Assembly: GCA_015661395.1 (NCBI GenBank)
Contig: JACWML010000019.1
Coordinates: 1 to 43,690, forward strand
DNA: 43,690 nt
Direction of reading: 5' to 3'
From: Methanomicrobia archaeon
GTDB taxonomy: Archaea; Halobacteriota; Bog-38; Methanoflorentales; Methanoflorentaceae
Translations under genes and position numbers: made by a program
Shown: piece after piece, positions 34,890 through 41,863 of the stretch
Layout of the letters: each line of letters begins with the position of its first letter
How positions within the stretch are numbered: position 1 is the first letter of the stretch
The notes under the pieces: generated by a model
The model's input: only the letters and a program-made list of their open reading frames with translations
Database searches by the model: none
What the model was told of the DNA's origin: nothing

Positions 34890-35027
34890 ATGGAGACCGA
34901 TAGACCGCGCTGTTCAGTCTGTGGCGATTATGTCCTTACCACTTGGTGGGTGCTCAGTCATCACGAGCTGTACTGCGTCCAGTGCGCACGAGTGAGTATA
35001 CTCGTCAAAAGCAGCTCGAACTCATGA
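34890..35027 (+). CDS. Mini zinc-ribbon protein, 45 aa
   Basis: METDRPRCSVCGDYVLTTWW, then SHHELYCVQC: two CxxC pairs 16 residues apart (residues 8-11 and 28-31), a complete zinc-ribbon layout, with a Ser/Lys tail. No clear ribosome site; a T-rich stretch lies about 40 bp upstream. It follows the terminator of the decayed gene. Function unknown; the Cys arrangement is the main support. Confidence 0.5.
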   Translation: METDRPRCSVCGDYVLTTWWVLSHHELYCVQCARVSILVKSSSNS

Positions 35028-35213
35028 CTGTTTTGGTGCCCGCACCAACGGTCGGGTTTCAGGAGCCGCATTTTTCGCGGTAGAAAAAGATGCTAAGAAG
35101 AACGGCCCAAGCGAATTGACTGGGCGAAGAAGGCGTTAACCATCCGATGCGCTTCTAGCCCCCCTCATGACAAAAAATGAGTGCGTGCGCAAAAAAGCGT
35201 AGTGCGCTGCCGC

Positions 35214-35435
35214 TCAATAGTAATAGCGGTCTCGTTGTTTTCGTCTCTTGTGCGTGACGATATAGTCCTTGTCAAAGCCGTCATCAGCGAGCTCTTGAGC
35301 CCCCACGCTTTCGGCAGCGACCTCCTGCTGAGAATCCTCAACAACATACTTCTCAAGGATGAAGTCCCACTTGTACGATTCGTTCGGCAGAATAAACCAC
35401 TTGAGGGGTTTCTCCAGTTTCTCTTTCGCTTGCAT
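35214..35435 (-). CDS. Micro-gene A: 73-aa soluble protein under the shared promoter
   Basis: Starts MQAKEKLEKPLKWFILPNES, has an acidic middle (EDSQQEVAAESVGAQELADD) and a basic, Tyr-ended tail (HKRRKQRDRYYY). No known domain. GGAGGTGGGAG precedes the ATG and the shared TATA/operator module lies at 35449-35514, giving a leader of about 40 nt. Expression is therefore likely. Confidence 0.65.
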   Translation of the reverse strand: MQAKEKLEKPLKWFILPNESYKWDFILEKYVVEDSQQEVAAESVGAQELADDGFDKDYIVTHKRRKQRDRYYY

Positions 35436-35448
35436 CTTTCTCTCCCAC

Positions 35449-35514
35449 CTCCATAGTCAATAGAGGCGAGAGATCTACGTCAACGCATCCCTCATACTCT
35501 ATATAGACCTCCGG
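35449..35514 (-). promoter_or_regulatory. Shared promoter/operator module, copy A
   Basis: On the minus strand: TATA box CTATATAG (35499-35506 region), then GAGGGATGCGTTGACGTAG (around 35476-35494), then a ribosome site. The TTGAC block falls at about -4 to -8 from the predicted start. Same order and sequence as copies B and C. Confidence 0.7.
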
Positions 35515-35619
35515 AGCAGCATCTTGCGCGCCAAAGCTTGTCCGCACAGCGCATCACGCCCGAATCCCGGTGTGTGATGTCTTCGTTCAGCTAGCAGTAC
35601 CGCTAGCTTCTACTGGGCC

Positions 35620-35690
35620 AAGGCTATCTGCCCACAATCATGAGCAAAACCATTGCCGGAAACGCCACGATATAAGCCGCAATCCGCACA
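35620..35690 (-). pseudogene. Remnant of a small membrane protein related to micro-gene D
   Basis: The frame reads RIAAYIVAFPAMVLLMIVG and then stops after a one-base loss relative to micro-gene D at 36296-36481. DNA such as TTGCTCATGATTGTGGGCAG closely matches D. Opposite strand to D and truncated, so probably non-functional. Confidence 0.35.
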
Positions 35691-35706
35691 TAGCCCTCAG
35701 TAAACC

Positions 35707-35799
35707 TTATTCTCGCGCTAGGTCTCGGCAGACTGCCCACACATTCGCCAAATTCGAAAGTCGCTTCGAACTCACTGTGTAAACATTCATGTGATTCAA
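35707..35799 (-). CDS. Micro-gene B2: 30-aa peptide, paralogue of micro-gene C
   Basis: Starts TTG inside the TTGA that ends micro-gene B, with GGAGGT seven bases upstream. The peptide runs MNHMNVYTVSSKRLSNLANV and ends VCRDLARE before TAA. It shares a 38-nt identical block with 37059-37096. Beyond that block the differences are mainly synonymous, with one in-frame 9-nt gap and a stop at the same place. Small, basic, soluble peptide of unknown role. Confidence 0.55.
   Translation of the reverse strand: MNHMNVYTVSSKRLSNLANVWAVCRDLARE
35752..35789. repeat. 38-bp repeat, copy 1
   Basis: Identical to 37059-37096 in the same orientation. It carries two TTCGAA sites separated by six bases and encodes the conserved VYTVSSKRLSN part of the micro-peptides on the minus strand. 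The flanks are also similar, for a total of about 120 bp. Confidence 0.85.
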
Positions 35800-35969
35800 G
35801 GCTTTGACCTCCGCAGGTGCGTTAAATTCGTTGGCGTTAAGCTTCTGAAAAACCCAGCTGGTTTGCTAATGTAATCGCTAGGATAAAATGGGATAAAGAC
35901 CAGAGCAAAATAGGTGCTGTCAAGTCCATTTTGAATTTTAGTTCTTATCGGGTTCGGTTCACTTTTCAT
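35796..35969 (-). CDS. Micro-gene B: 57-aa protein under the shared promoter
   Basis: MKSEPNPIRTKIQNGLDSTY, then a hydrophobic FALVFIPFYP and a basic tail (NLTHLRRSKP). No known family. GAGGTGA lies seven bases before the ATG, and module copy B is just upstream (35978-36050). Its TGA overlaps the TTG of micro-gene B2, and the B2 ribosome site lies inside its last codons. Confidence 0.55.
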   Translation of the reverse strand: MKSEPNPIRTKIQNGLDSTYFALVFIPFYPSDYISKPAGFFRSLTPTNLTHLRRSKP

Positions 35970-35977
35970 GTCCAATC

Positions 35978-36073
35978 ACCTCGCTACATATAGTCAACGG
36001 AGGCACGGGAGGTAAGTCAAGGCACCCCTCTTACGCTTTATAGAGCTCCAGAGGGGGCGTCTTTTTGAAAAGC
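35978..36073 (-). promoter_or_regulatory. Shared promoter/operator module, copy B
   Basis: On the minus strand: CTCTGGAGCTCTATAAAG, then GAGGGGTGCCTTGACTTA, then the ribosome site of micro-gene B. The block shares with copy C the further upstream CTTTTTGAAAA element (at 36061-36071 on the plus strand). Confidence 0.7.
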
Positions 36074-36215
36074 CAACGTATTCACTTCGTTATATGCGTT
36101 CGCGTAACGGCGATGAATTTATCCCAGGGTTCGGGTGGTTTCGGTTGGTTATGACTCGGGTGATAACTCCACTTTCAACGTATCAACTTACAGCCCGAAA
36201 ACACGTCACTCCGTA

Positions 36216-36262
36216 GTGCTACAGAGTGTATAGGGGGGTAATTGACAAAGATCCAGTGTCTA
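36216..36262 (+). promoter_or_regulatory. Divergent copy D of the shared module
   Basis: GAGTGTATAGGGGGGTAATTGAC matches the module core (AGwGTAwGArGGrTGyrTTGAC) on the plus strand, upstream of micro-gene D. The TATA position reads CTACAGAG, a degenerate box. A second AT-rich block (ATTATACC) lies nearer the gene. Confidence 0.5.
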
Positions 36263-36295
36263 CAATGATTATACCTTTTTTATAGGGGTGAAAAA

Positions 36296-36481
36296 GTGAA
36301 ACTTAGCACGATAGGACTTTCACTGGTGGGCTTTTTCGTGTTCTTACCGACCGCTATAATGCTGCTCATTATTGCGGGTGCAGATTTGATTATTCGGGGT
36401 TTAATAATCGCGGTGGCGACTGCGGTGAAGGCGATAAAATACCGGCGAATGCTACTAAAAACTCGAAAAACTCCAAGCTAG
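36296..36481 (+). CDS. Micro-gene D: 61-aa membrane protein
   Basis: Starts GTG: MKLSTIGLSLVGFFVFLPTA. One long or two short hydrophobic helices (about residues 5-43), then a strongly basic tail (KAIKYRRMLLKTRKTPS). AGGGGTG precedes the start. The hydrophobic-then-basic layout resembles small membrane toxins or membrane-regulating peptides, but no homology is claimed. A truncated relative lies at 35620-35690. Confidence 0.6.
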   Translation: MKLSTIGLSLVGFFVFLPTAIMLLIIAGADLIIRGLIIAVATAVKAIKYRRMLLKTRKTPS

Positions 36482-36790
36482 AGCTAGACATAATAGACAT
36501 AATACCGCCGGACCGCCTCGCAAAATTCGCAAAACTCGCATAAATACCGGCGAGGTCTTCAGGTTGATCGACGTCTGCACCGACAGGCCCAGAGGCGGAA
36601 AATTATATCGGCGATTTGTTCGTCCATCGCGCTTTGCATGCTATATCTTCCATGTGTAAGGGCCGCTCCCGGATTCAATGCCTGTGCGTGCTCCAGATCG
36701 AAAAAAGAAATAACGAGCTCGGAGCTAAGGAGAGGCCCAAAGGAACACGCTGTGCTATCCTGGTAAGGGACGGAATCAAACGCGGTCGGA
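36482..36790. other. Spacer after micro-gene D
   Basis: Short direct repeats (GACATAATA twice, CGCAAAA-type twice) follow micro-gene D. A 67-codon plus-strand frame from ATG 36652 runs to 36855 and has a TATA-like ATTATATC upstream but no ribosome site. It overlaps the Cys-rich gene on the other strand and is not accepted as a gene. Confidence 0.35.
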
Positions 36791-36973
36791 TCAGAGGCTT
36801 ACCAGAGCAAACGCCGCGCTGGCGTCAACTACTCTTTCTTCTTTTGCCGAAATAAGGGCTCTAGTGAAGACCCGTTCGAGTTGTCGCTCTCTAAACTCGC
36901 ACTCCTTAGTGGCGCAGCCGTGACAGTTTAGCGGCTGCACTGGACCGCCCAACACCACACACTGTTCGCTCAT
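36791..36973 (-). CDS. Micro-gene E: 60-aa Cys-rich protein
   Basis: MSEQCVVLGGPVQPLNCHGC then ATKECEFRERQLERVFTRAL. Four Cys (residues 5, 17, 20, 25) at the N terminus could bind one metal; the rest is helical and charged. AAGGGGG lies six to seven bases before the ATG. The ATG overlaps the TGA of the 48-codon frame upstream (ATGA), so it may be the distal gene of the module-C transcript. Confidence 0.6.
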   Translation of the reverse strand: MSEQCVVLGGPVQPLNCHGCATKECEFRERQLERVFTRALISAKEERVVDASAAFALVSL

Positions 36974-37116
36974 TTTAAACCCCCTTCCCTCGCCCCCAAA
37001 GATGAGGAGCCTTCATTAAACCCTAATCTCGCATTAGGTAGCGGCTGACAACTGCCAGATTCGAAAGTCGCTTCGAACTCACTGTGTAAACATTCACGCA
37101 GTTGTGTCAAGGCCAT
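36970..37116 (-). CDS. Alternative 48-codon frame at micro-gene C
   Basis: ATG just after GGAGGT gives MALTQLRECLHSEFEATFES through GLK. It ends in the ATGA that starts micro-gene E. It covers the 24-codon C peptide in another frame. The spacing of the ribosome site to this ATG is very short (one base); a TTG two codons on has better spacing. Comparison with copy B favours the C peptide frame, so this frame may only couple translation to E. Confidence 0.3.
   Translation of the reverse strand: MALTQLRECLHSEFEATFESGSCQPLPNARLGFNEGSSSLGAREGGLK
37023..37097 (-). CDS. Micro-gene C: 24-aa peptide, paralogue of B2
   Basis: GTG start; the peptide runs from NVYTVSSKRLSNLAVV to RYLMRD and TAG. It aligns with B2 codon by codon after one 3-codon gap: CTG/TTG, GCA/GCG and CGC/CGA are synonymous, and TAG/TAA stops coincide. 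The ribosome site (GGAGGT) is about 20 nt upstream, which is far. Behind shared module copy C. Confidence 0.45.
   Translation of the reverse strand: MNVYTVSSKRLSNLAVVSRYLMRD
37059..37096. repeat. 38-bp repeat, copy 2
   Basis: Identical to 35752-35789 in the same orientation; part of a longer homology of about 120 bp between the B2 and C micro-genes. Confidence 0.85.
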
Positions 37117-37208
37117 GACCTCCGTAGTTAATAGAAGCTAAAGAACTACGTCAATACATCCTTCATACACTATATAGAGCTCCAGAGACACGTCTTTTTG
37201 AAAAAAGA
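37117..37208 (-). promoter_or_regulatory. Shared promoter/operator module, copy C
   Basis: On the minus strand: CTCTGGAGCTCTATATAG, then TGAAGGATGTATTGACGTAG, then TAACTACGGAGGTC. TATA box at 37168-37176, TTGAC at 37150-37154. Also shares CTTTTTGAAAA (37194-37204) with copy B. Confidence 0.72.
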
Positions 37209-38298
37209 ATAGAAGGAAGCTTAGTTAGTCTTTTTTCGACAGCTCAGCTGATTCTTCTTCTGATTCGGCTGCTCTGGGCTGCTCTAACAAATACGTACCA
37301 AGTCTCTATACTTTCCTTACGACACGCTTAAGTGTTCACACGCAGAATGATGGGTAGTCACAACTCGGTTGTGGCTGTGCGTCCAAGGATGCGGGCCTGC
37401 CTCGGTCGGCAAAGAAGCTCTCGGTCCGTCATCTTTATTGGGCCAACAAACGGCTTGGATGCGCGATCCGGCCGTTTTTCACCCCCCCCCTTTCTGTTCT
37501 TTCAGTGTTTGTTGCGAAACTTCTCCTTGGCCCGCGGGCGTCCACAAGAAAGATGTGGTGCGACTAAGTAGTTAGGCGAAAACACGCGGTGCACAGCTTG
37601 ATTGATATCTATCAATGCCTATGTTAACGCAACAGCAACGTAAGTTCAGCTCTGCCCAGAAGAATCGAAGCAAACAACCTGAGTCCTCGCGCGCGAAGCG
37701 GGTAACCCGCCCTAGCGAAGGTGTCTTCGAAGCGGCGCGCCACGAACTGTTATCTGGTCTCCCTTTTAGCTTCAGAACGGAAAATCGCCTGTATCCACGA
37801 CTTGCCCGGTGCTCGTGAGCAGGATTTGGGCAGTTGCCCATACAAGCGAGTGCCTTACCGCAACACTTCGCGTCAAGTTAGCCAGGTGAATGAGTTTTCA
37901 ACGACGTCAGAAGCCGCGGGTGTATACATTCTCGCAGTGCACCCCATCAGCGACGCTCACGTTTATCTGTCCGCTGTTGAACGATCACCTCAGCTTCCAT
38001 ATGAACGGGAGACAGAATTACAGTTCTGACAGTGGGGGCCATACGTTAATGCTGTGGGCCATTCACATTATGTTCAGACGCGTTCTTTTTCTATGCCTCT
38101 TGCGCACTCAACGTCTCGGCGCGTAGGGTGTCGTGCTTGCGAACGGGATGCTCATCGTCCCTTTCGTGGCGTTAGAGCGCCCGGATCTGCACTAGTCTGC
38201 ACGCGAGCATCCAGACTTTCGGCGCAGCTGCTCCAAAAAAAACGGAGAGCTTTGACCTTACAAATAGGTATTTACCGTCCCACAGAAACCTACCACTG
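37209..38298. other. Right part of the micro-gene island, about 1.1 kb
   Basis: No gene can be firmly supported. A perfect palindrome ATTGATA-TC-TATCAAT (37601-37616) overlaps an ATG that opens a 67-codon basic frame (37615-37818, MPMLTQQQRKFSSAQKNRSK); this is a possible small DNA-binding protein, not convincing. At 37220-37300 on the minus strand a Glu-rich tail (AAESEEESAELSKKD then TAA) looks like the end of a decayed gene. Confidence 0.35.
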
Positions 38299-39036
38299 AT
38301 GCGAGAGACAGAAGCCATCCTTTTTGACGCCTACGGCACCGTGCTCGACGTCGGCACATATCATCGCGACATAACTCAATATGTGGTGACGCAATCCAAA
38401 GCGCTGTTTGGCATCGTTACCTCAGTTGATGAGTTCAATGCGTACTGGAATGCGGAGTTTGAGCGCGCTTTTCGCGACGTGATTGCGTACTGTGGCGAGT
38501 TCAAAAACATGCGCGACCTTTACGGCATTAGCACAAAAAACGTCTTTCAGCGTTACGGGATCGATCTGCCTGACGCGCTAGTCGAAACGCTGAATGGCGT
38601 CTATAAAAGCATGCTCGACGACGCGGTTACCATTCTTCCCAGCGTCAAAGAGACGCTTGAAACACTCCACGCAAGCGGATATCACCTCGGAATGGTTTCA
38701 AATGGGGACACTCAGGAGCTTTCGACTCACCTCGACGGAGCCGCCGACCTATTCCAAACAGTCGTCACCTCAGAGGAGTTCGGGGTATACAAACCGCATC
38801 GGCGGATCTTCGACGAGACTCTCCAAAAGATGGGTGTAAAAAAGGAAACGGCCGCCTACGTCGGGGATACGATCACCTCTGACGTTTCCGGCGCAAAAAA
38901 CGCAGGACTCACCGCGATATGGTATAATAAAAGGGAACGCAAGCCAAAGCCCGGAATACGCCCGGATTTTGAGATCCGTGATATGGCGGAAATTCTTGAA
39001 ATCGTCGAACTTAGGGGTGGCAGCACTGGCTGCTGA
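38299..39036 (+). CDS. HAD-superfamily hydrolase (haloacid dehalogenase type)
   Basis: 245 aa. Nucleophile motif AILFDAYGTVLDVG (about residues 6-19), motif II MVSNGD (Ser/Asn), Lys in FGVYKPHRRIFDETL (about 163-177), and acidic motif AAYVGDTITSDVSGAKNAG. The FDAYGT form is that of 2-haloacid dehalogenases and related phosphatases. Substrate unknown. It marks the right border of the island and is convergent with htpX. Confidence 0.9.
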   Translation: MRETEAILFDAYGTVLDVGTYHRDITQYVVTQSKALFGIVTSVDEFNAYWNAEFERAFRDVIAYCGEFKNMRDLYGISTKNVFQRYGIDLPDALVETLNGVYKSMLDDAVTILPSVKETLETLHASGYHLGMVSNGDTQELSTHLDGAADLFQTVVTSEEFGVYKPHRRIFDETLQKMGVKKETAAYVGDTITSDVSGAKNAGLTAIWYNKRERKPKPGIRPDFEIRDMAEILEIVELRGGSTGC

Positions 39037-39049
39037 AGCTTGCACGCCG

Positions 39050-39937
39050 TTAGGCAGTCTGTCCCGCGAGCTGCGCCTCCATCTGCCGCAGTCGCTCAAT
39101 CCGCTTTTCGATAGGCGGGTGAGTCGACAAAAGGTTTAGCGCAGAGCCTCTCGATATTGCCGGTATAATAAAGAACTGGCTTATACCCTCAACTTTGCGG
39201 ATATCCTCTGTTGGAACGCGTTCGATATAGCCACTGATTTTGAGCAGCGCACTAGCGAGGTTTGCCGGGTGTGCGGTGATGATAGCAGAGCCACGATCGG
39301 CCGCGTACTCGCGGTAGCGCGAGAGCGCCCGCGTGATGAGGAAACTAACAATCCATATCGCCGCGAGCGCGATGAAGAAAATAAAGATGTTGTTGTCCCT
39401 CCGGTTTCCACCTACACCCATGAAGAACCAGAAGCGCATGAGGAAACCCGCAATCGTCGTGACGAAGCTCGCGATAGTCATTACGAGCATATCTTTGTTC
39501 TTGACGTGTGACAACTCGTGCGCAAGCACAGCCTCCACTTCCGGCTCCTCCAGTCGTTGGAGGAGTGAACTCGTGACCGCCACCACCGCGTGGTTCTGAT
39601 TGCGCCCGGTCGCAAAGGCGTTCGGAACGGCGCTGGTTGCTATAGCTACCTTCGGCTTTGGAAGGTCCGCCATGGCGCACAGGCGTTCGATCGCGCTGTG
39701 GAGCTCGGGGGCTTCGTCCTCACTGACGATGTGCGCTCCGCTCGCGGCGAGCACAACTCGATCAGAGAAATAGTACTGCGCCCCCAGAAACAGTGCCACA
39801 AAAACGACTATGACCGCGATGTTTTGCACGTAGAGCAAGATGATGCCGATAAACGCGACGTACACGAGCCCAAGCAAAATCATGGTCAGCACCATGCGGG
39901 CTGAAAGCCCGAGGTCACTGCCCCACTTACCTTTCAT
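39050..39937 (-). CDS. htpX: Membrane zinc metalloprotease HtpX
   Basis: 295 aa. Two N-terminal membrane helices (about residues 13-50), then the zinc motif VLAHELSHVKNKD (HExxH, about 138-150), two further hydrophobic segments, and a third ligand in YREYAADRGSA (about 211-221). Degrades damaged membrane proteins. A strong TATA box (CGTATATAAAT, 39961-39971 on the minus strand) and AGGTGAG precede the ATG. Divergent from a CPBP protease gene across a 12-bp inverted repeat. Linked in function to the Psp genes at 31-33 kb. Confidence 0.95.
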   Translation of the reverse strand: MKGKWGSDLGLSARMVLTMILLGLVYVAFIGIILLYVQNIAVIVVFVALFLGAQYYFSDRVVLAASGAHIVSEDEAPELHSAIERLCAMADLPKPKVAIATSAVPNAFATGRNQNHAVVAVTSSLLQRLEEPEVEAVLAHELSHVKNKDMLVMTIASFVTTIAGFLMRFWFFMGVGGNRRDNNIFIFFIALAAIWIVSFLITRALSRYREYAADRGSAIITAHPANLASALLKISGYIERVPTEDIRKVEGISQFFIIPAISRGSALNLLSTHPPIEKRIERLRQMEAQLAGQTA

Positions 39938-40023
39938 ATGTTGTACTCACCTGATTGTCCATTTATATACGAAAATAATATGCACGCTTGAGCTCATAAA
40001 GATACCGCCGGCCGCTCTGGTCG

Positions 40024-40075
40024 CTTGCCCAGCGCTTTTGCGCGTCAACGGGCGTCGCGCCGTGCGCTGGGCAAG
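40024..40075. promoter_or_regulatory. 12-bp inverted repeat between htpX and the CPBP gene
   Basis: CTTGCCCAGCGC (40024-40035) and GCGCTGGGCAAG (40064-40075) are perfect reverse complements with a 28-bp spacer. The right arm touches the TATA box of the CPBP gene (GGTATATAATG, 40076-40086) and covers its BRE. A regulator bound here could control both divergent stress genes. Confidence 0.65.
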
Positions 40076-40117
40076 GGTATATAATGAGGCAGCCACGTTA
40101 GCTAGGAACGGAACACG

Positions 40118-40924
40118 ATGCCTATCGGTAACGAAAACGACAAGTCGCTCGAAGCCATCGACTGGGATGAGTTCCATCCCACAAGCCCGTACGACGTTTA
40201 TGTGCCTCGCACGCCACCGCGCAAGAAATGGTCTATCGTGTTGGGGTTATTGCTCTATCTCATAGGTCAATTCAGCGTGTCACTGTTCTTACCGCCGCTT
40301 CTTATTCGCGCGGGCGTAATTTCTTCCAGCGAAGTCCTCACCACAGCTTCAGGAATTATCACCGCGGCGACCTTTTGGTTGCTGATCGTCGCGGACATCG
40401 TTTCCGTTGCACTCATCGTAGCACTTGTTCTCAGTTTCTATAAAGAGAAGCTCTCTTCGCTCGGATTGAAGACGAAGAAATTGCCGAAAGCGCTTCTTTA
40501 CGGAGTAGTGGGATTCGTTGTTGCGTTTATCGTTGCAGGTATCGCCAGCTATCCGATCGAACAACACTTCGGCGTCGACCCGACGCAGCAGGCATTGTCA
40601 CAGTCAGCGACCGTATCAGGGCTGTTGCCCCTCGTTCTCTTGTCCGGGGTCATTATCGCCCCTATAGCGGAAGAAATCGTGTTTCGAGGGTACCTCTACA
40701 AAGCGTTTCGAGACCGGTTCAAGCCTTGGTATGCTATCGTAATGAGCGCTGCGCTCTTTTCGGCCATCCACTTAGAACCGCTCGCCGCCGTTCCACTATT
40801 CGTGATCGGCGTCGTACTCGCGTACGTGTACGAGAAGACCGACAATTTGATGGCCCCAATCGCCTTGCACATGCTCAATAACGCGGTTGCTTTCCTCTCG
40901 GTTGCTGTAATCTTCGTGCGCTAG
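40118..40924 (+). CDS. CPBP (CAAX/Abi-type) intramembrane protease
   Basis: 268 aa with about seven or eight hydrophobic segments after a 45-residue soluble N terminus (FHPTSPYDVYVPRTPPRKKW). Catalytic motifs: EEIVFRGYLYKAF (EExxxR, about residues 186-198), FSAIHLEP (FxxxH, about 219-226) and a third His in ALHMLNNAV. Family members cleave or bind prenylated or membrane proteins and serve stress or immunity functions. TATA box 40077-40086. Confidence 0.92.
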   Translation: MPIGNENDKSLEAIDWDEFHPTSPYDVYVPRTPPRKKWSIVLGLLLYLIGQFSVSLFLPPLLIRAGVISSSEVLTTASGIITAATFWLLIVADIVSVALIVALVLSFYKEKLSSLGLKTKKLPKALLYGVVGFVVAFIVAGIASYPIEQHFGVDPTQQALSQSATVSGLLPLVLLSGVIIAPIAEEIVFRGYLYKAFRDRFKPWYAIVMSAALFSAIHLEPLAAVPLFVIGVVLAYVYEKTDNLMAPIALHMLNNAVAFLSVAVIFVR

Positions 40925-40927
40925 GCG

Positions 40928-41788
40928 TCACCGAACGAGCTTCGCAATGAAATCACCCACACGAGCACCCACCGATTCTGCAACAGGTGCGCACTTCACG
41001 CGCATCAAGTACGCGACGGGTTTGAAGGAATATTCGGATAGCATTTCGTAATTAGCCATCCCCTTGGCGATAATAAGCGAAGCTCGAGGCAAAATGGCTC
41101 TTAACTCAGCCGGGATCTCATCGAGTTTTATGCCGATCGCGTTTGAACCCGTCGTGATAACCTCATCGGCCACCTTGTCCAGCCCAAACTCCCAGACGTC
41201 TTCGATTGTAGCATCCGTGAGGATGTATCCCCCGCGAACGACGAGGGTCACTCGTGCCCCGAGCTTGCGCATTTGCTCTATGAGCAATCCGTCGTAGACG
41301 ATCTCTCCGACGTTATCGGCCACGTAAACGACATCATTGAGGAGTGGCTTCATCGCGTCAGTATCATCGATGTCCAGGCCGTGCCGGTAGATTGTGGCAA
41401 CTTCCTTTTCAAAATCATCCGTTGCCACTTCAAAACCGAGCACACCAAAATCGAAGGTGTTTCCAATAATTGCCGCGATGACGGCGCTGCGAAAGGGATC
41501 ACTGCTCGTTTGGATGAGTGATTGTACGGTGGGCAAGAGTTTTACTGCGGTCTCGTTGGCGAGTCGTTTCACATGTCGGTAGGGATCGTCATCGCCAAGT
41601 ACTCGGTACACCGCTCTGTGCACCTCAGTCGAAAGAAGCGCTATAGGGCCTTCGAAGCCCATCCGACACATCGTTTTGACTGCCGCGTCTTCAGCTTTGA
41701 GCTGCGTCGTAAAGTCAGTGCTTGACAGCTTCGCCTCGTACAATACCCGCGATGTCAGGCACGGGATGCATTCGGGGAACACCTGCAT
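40928..41788 (-). CDS. DUF89 / ARMT1-like family protein
   Basis: 286 aa. The archaeal DUF89 layout has an N-terminal CxxC (PECIPCLTSRVLYE), the core VVYVADNVGEIVYDGLLIEQ (about residues 132-151, metal-binding Asp-Asn), VVRGGYILTDATIEDV, and a C-terminal IIAKGMANYEMLSE. Family members are metal-dependent phosphatases acting on damaged sugar phosphates (established for subfamily relatives). Start ATG 41788, with AGGTTGAT ahead. It ends 3 bp from the CPBP stop (convergent). Confidence 0.9.
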   Translation of the reverse strand: MQVFPECIPCLTSRVLYEAKLSSTDFTTQLKAEDAAVKTMCRMGFEGPIALLSTEVHRAVYRVLGDDDPYRHVKRLANETAVKLLPTVQSLIQTSSDPFRSAVIAAIIGNTFDFGVLGFEVATDDFEKEVATIYRHGLDIDDTDAMKPLLNDVVYVADNVGEIVYDGLLIEQMRKLGARVTLVVRGGYILTDATIEDVWEFGLDKVADEVITTGSNAIGIKLDEIPAELRAILPRASLIIAKGMANYEMLSEYSFKPVAYLMRVKCAPVAESVGARVGDFIAKLVR

Positions 41789-41863
41789 ACAAATCAACCT
41801 GGGAGCGCCACTGCGCAGAAGAGTAGAAGCGCTTATTGGCTATAAAAGCTCACGTGACAAAGC

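Noticed and set aside
36616-36855. 79-codon plus-strand frame opposite micro-gene E
   Set aside because: The Cys-rich gene on the minus strand has better support (ribosome site, ATGA coupling); this frame has no ribosome site and overlaps it.
35449-37208. CRISPR array or transposon ends
   Set aside because: Copies are few, unequally spaced, in both orientations and each is followed by a gene start, so they are promoter modules and not CRISPR repeats or inverted terminal repeats.
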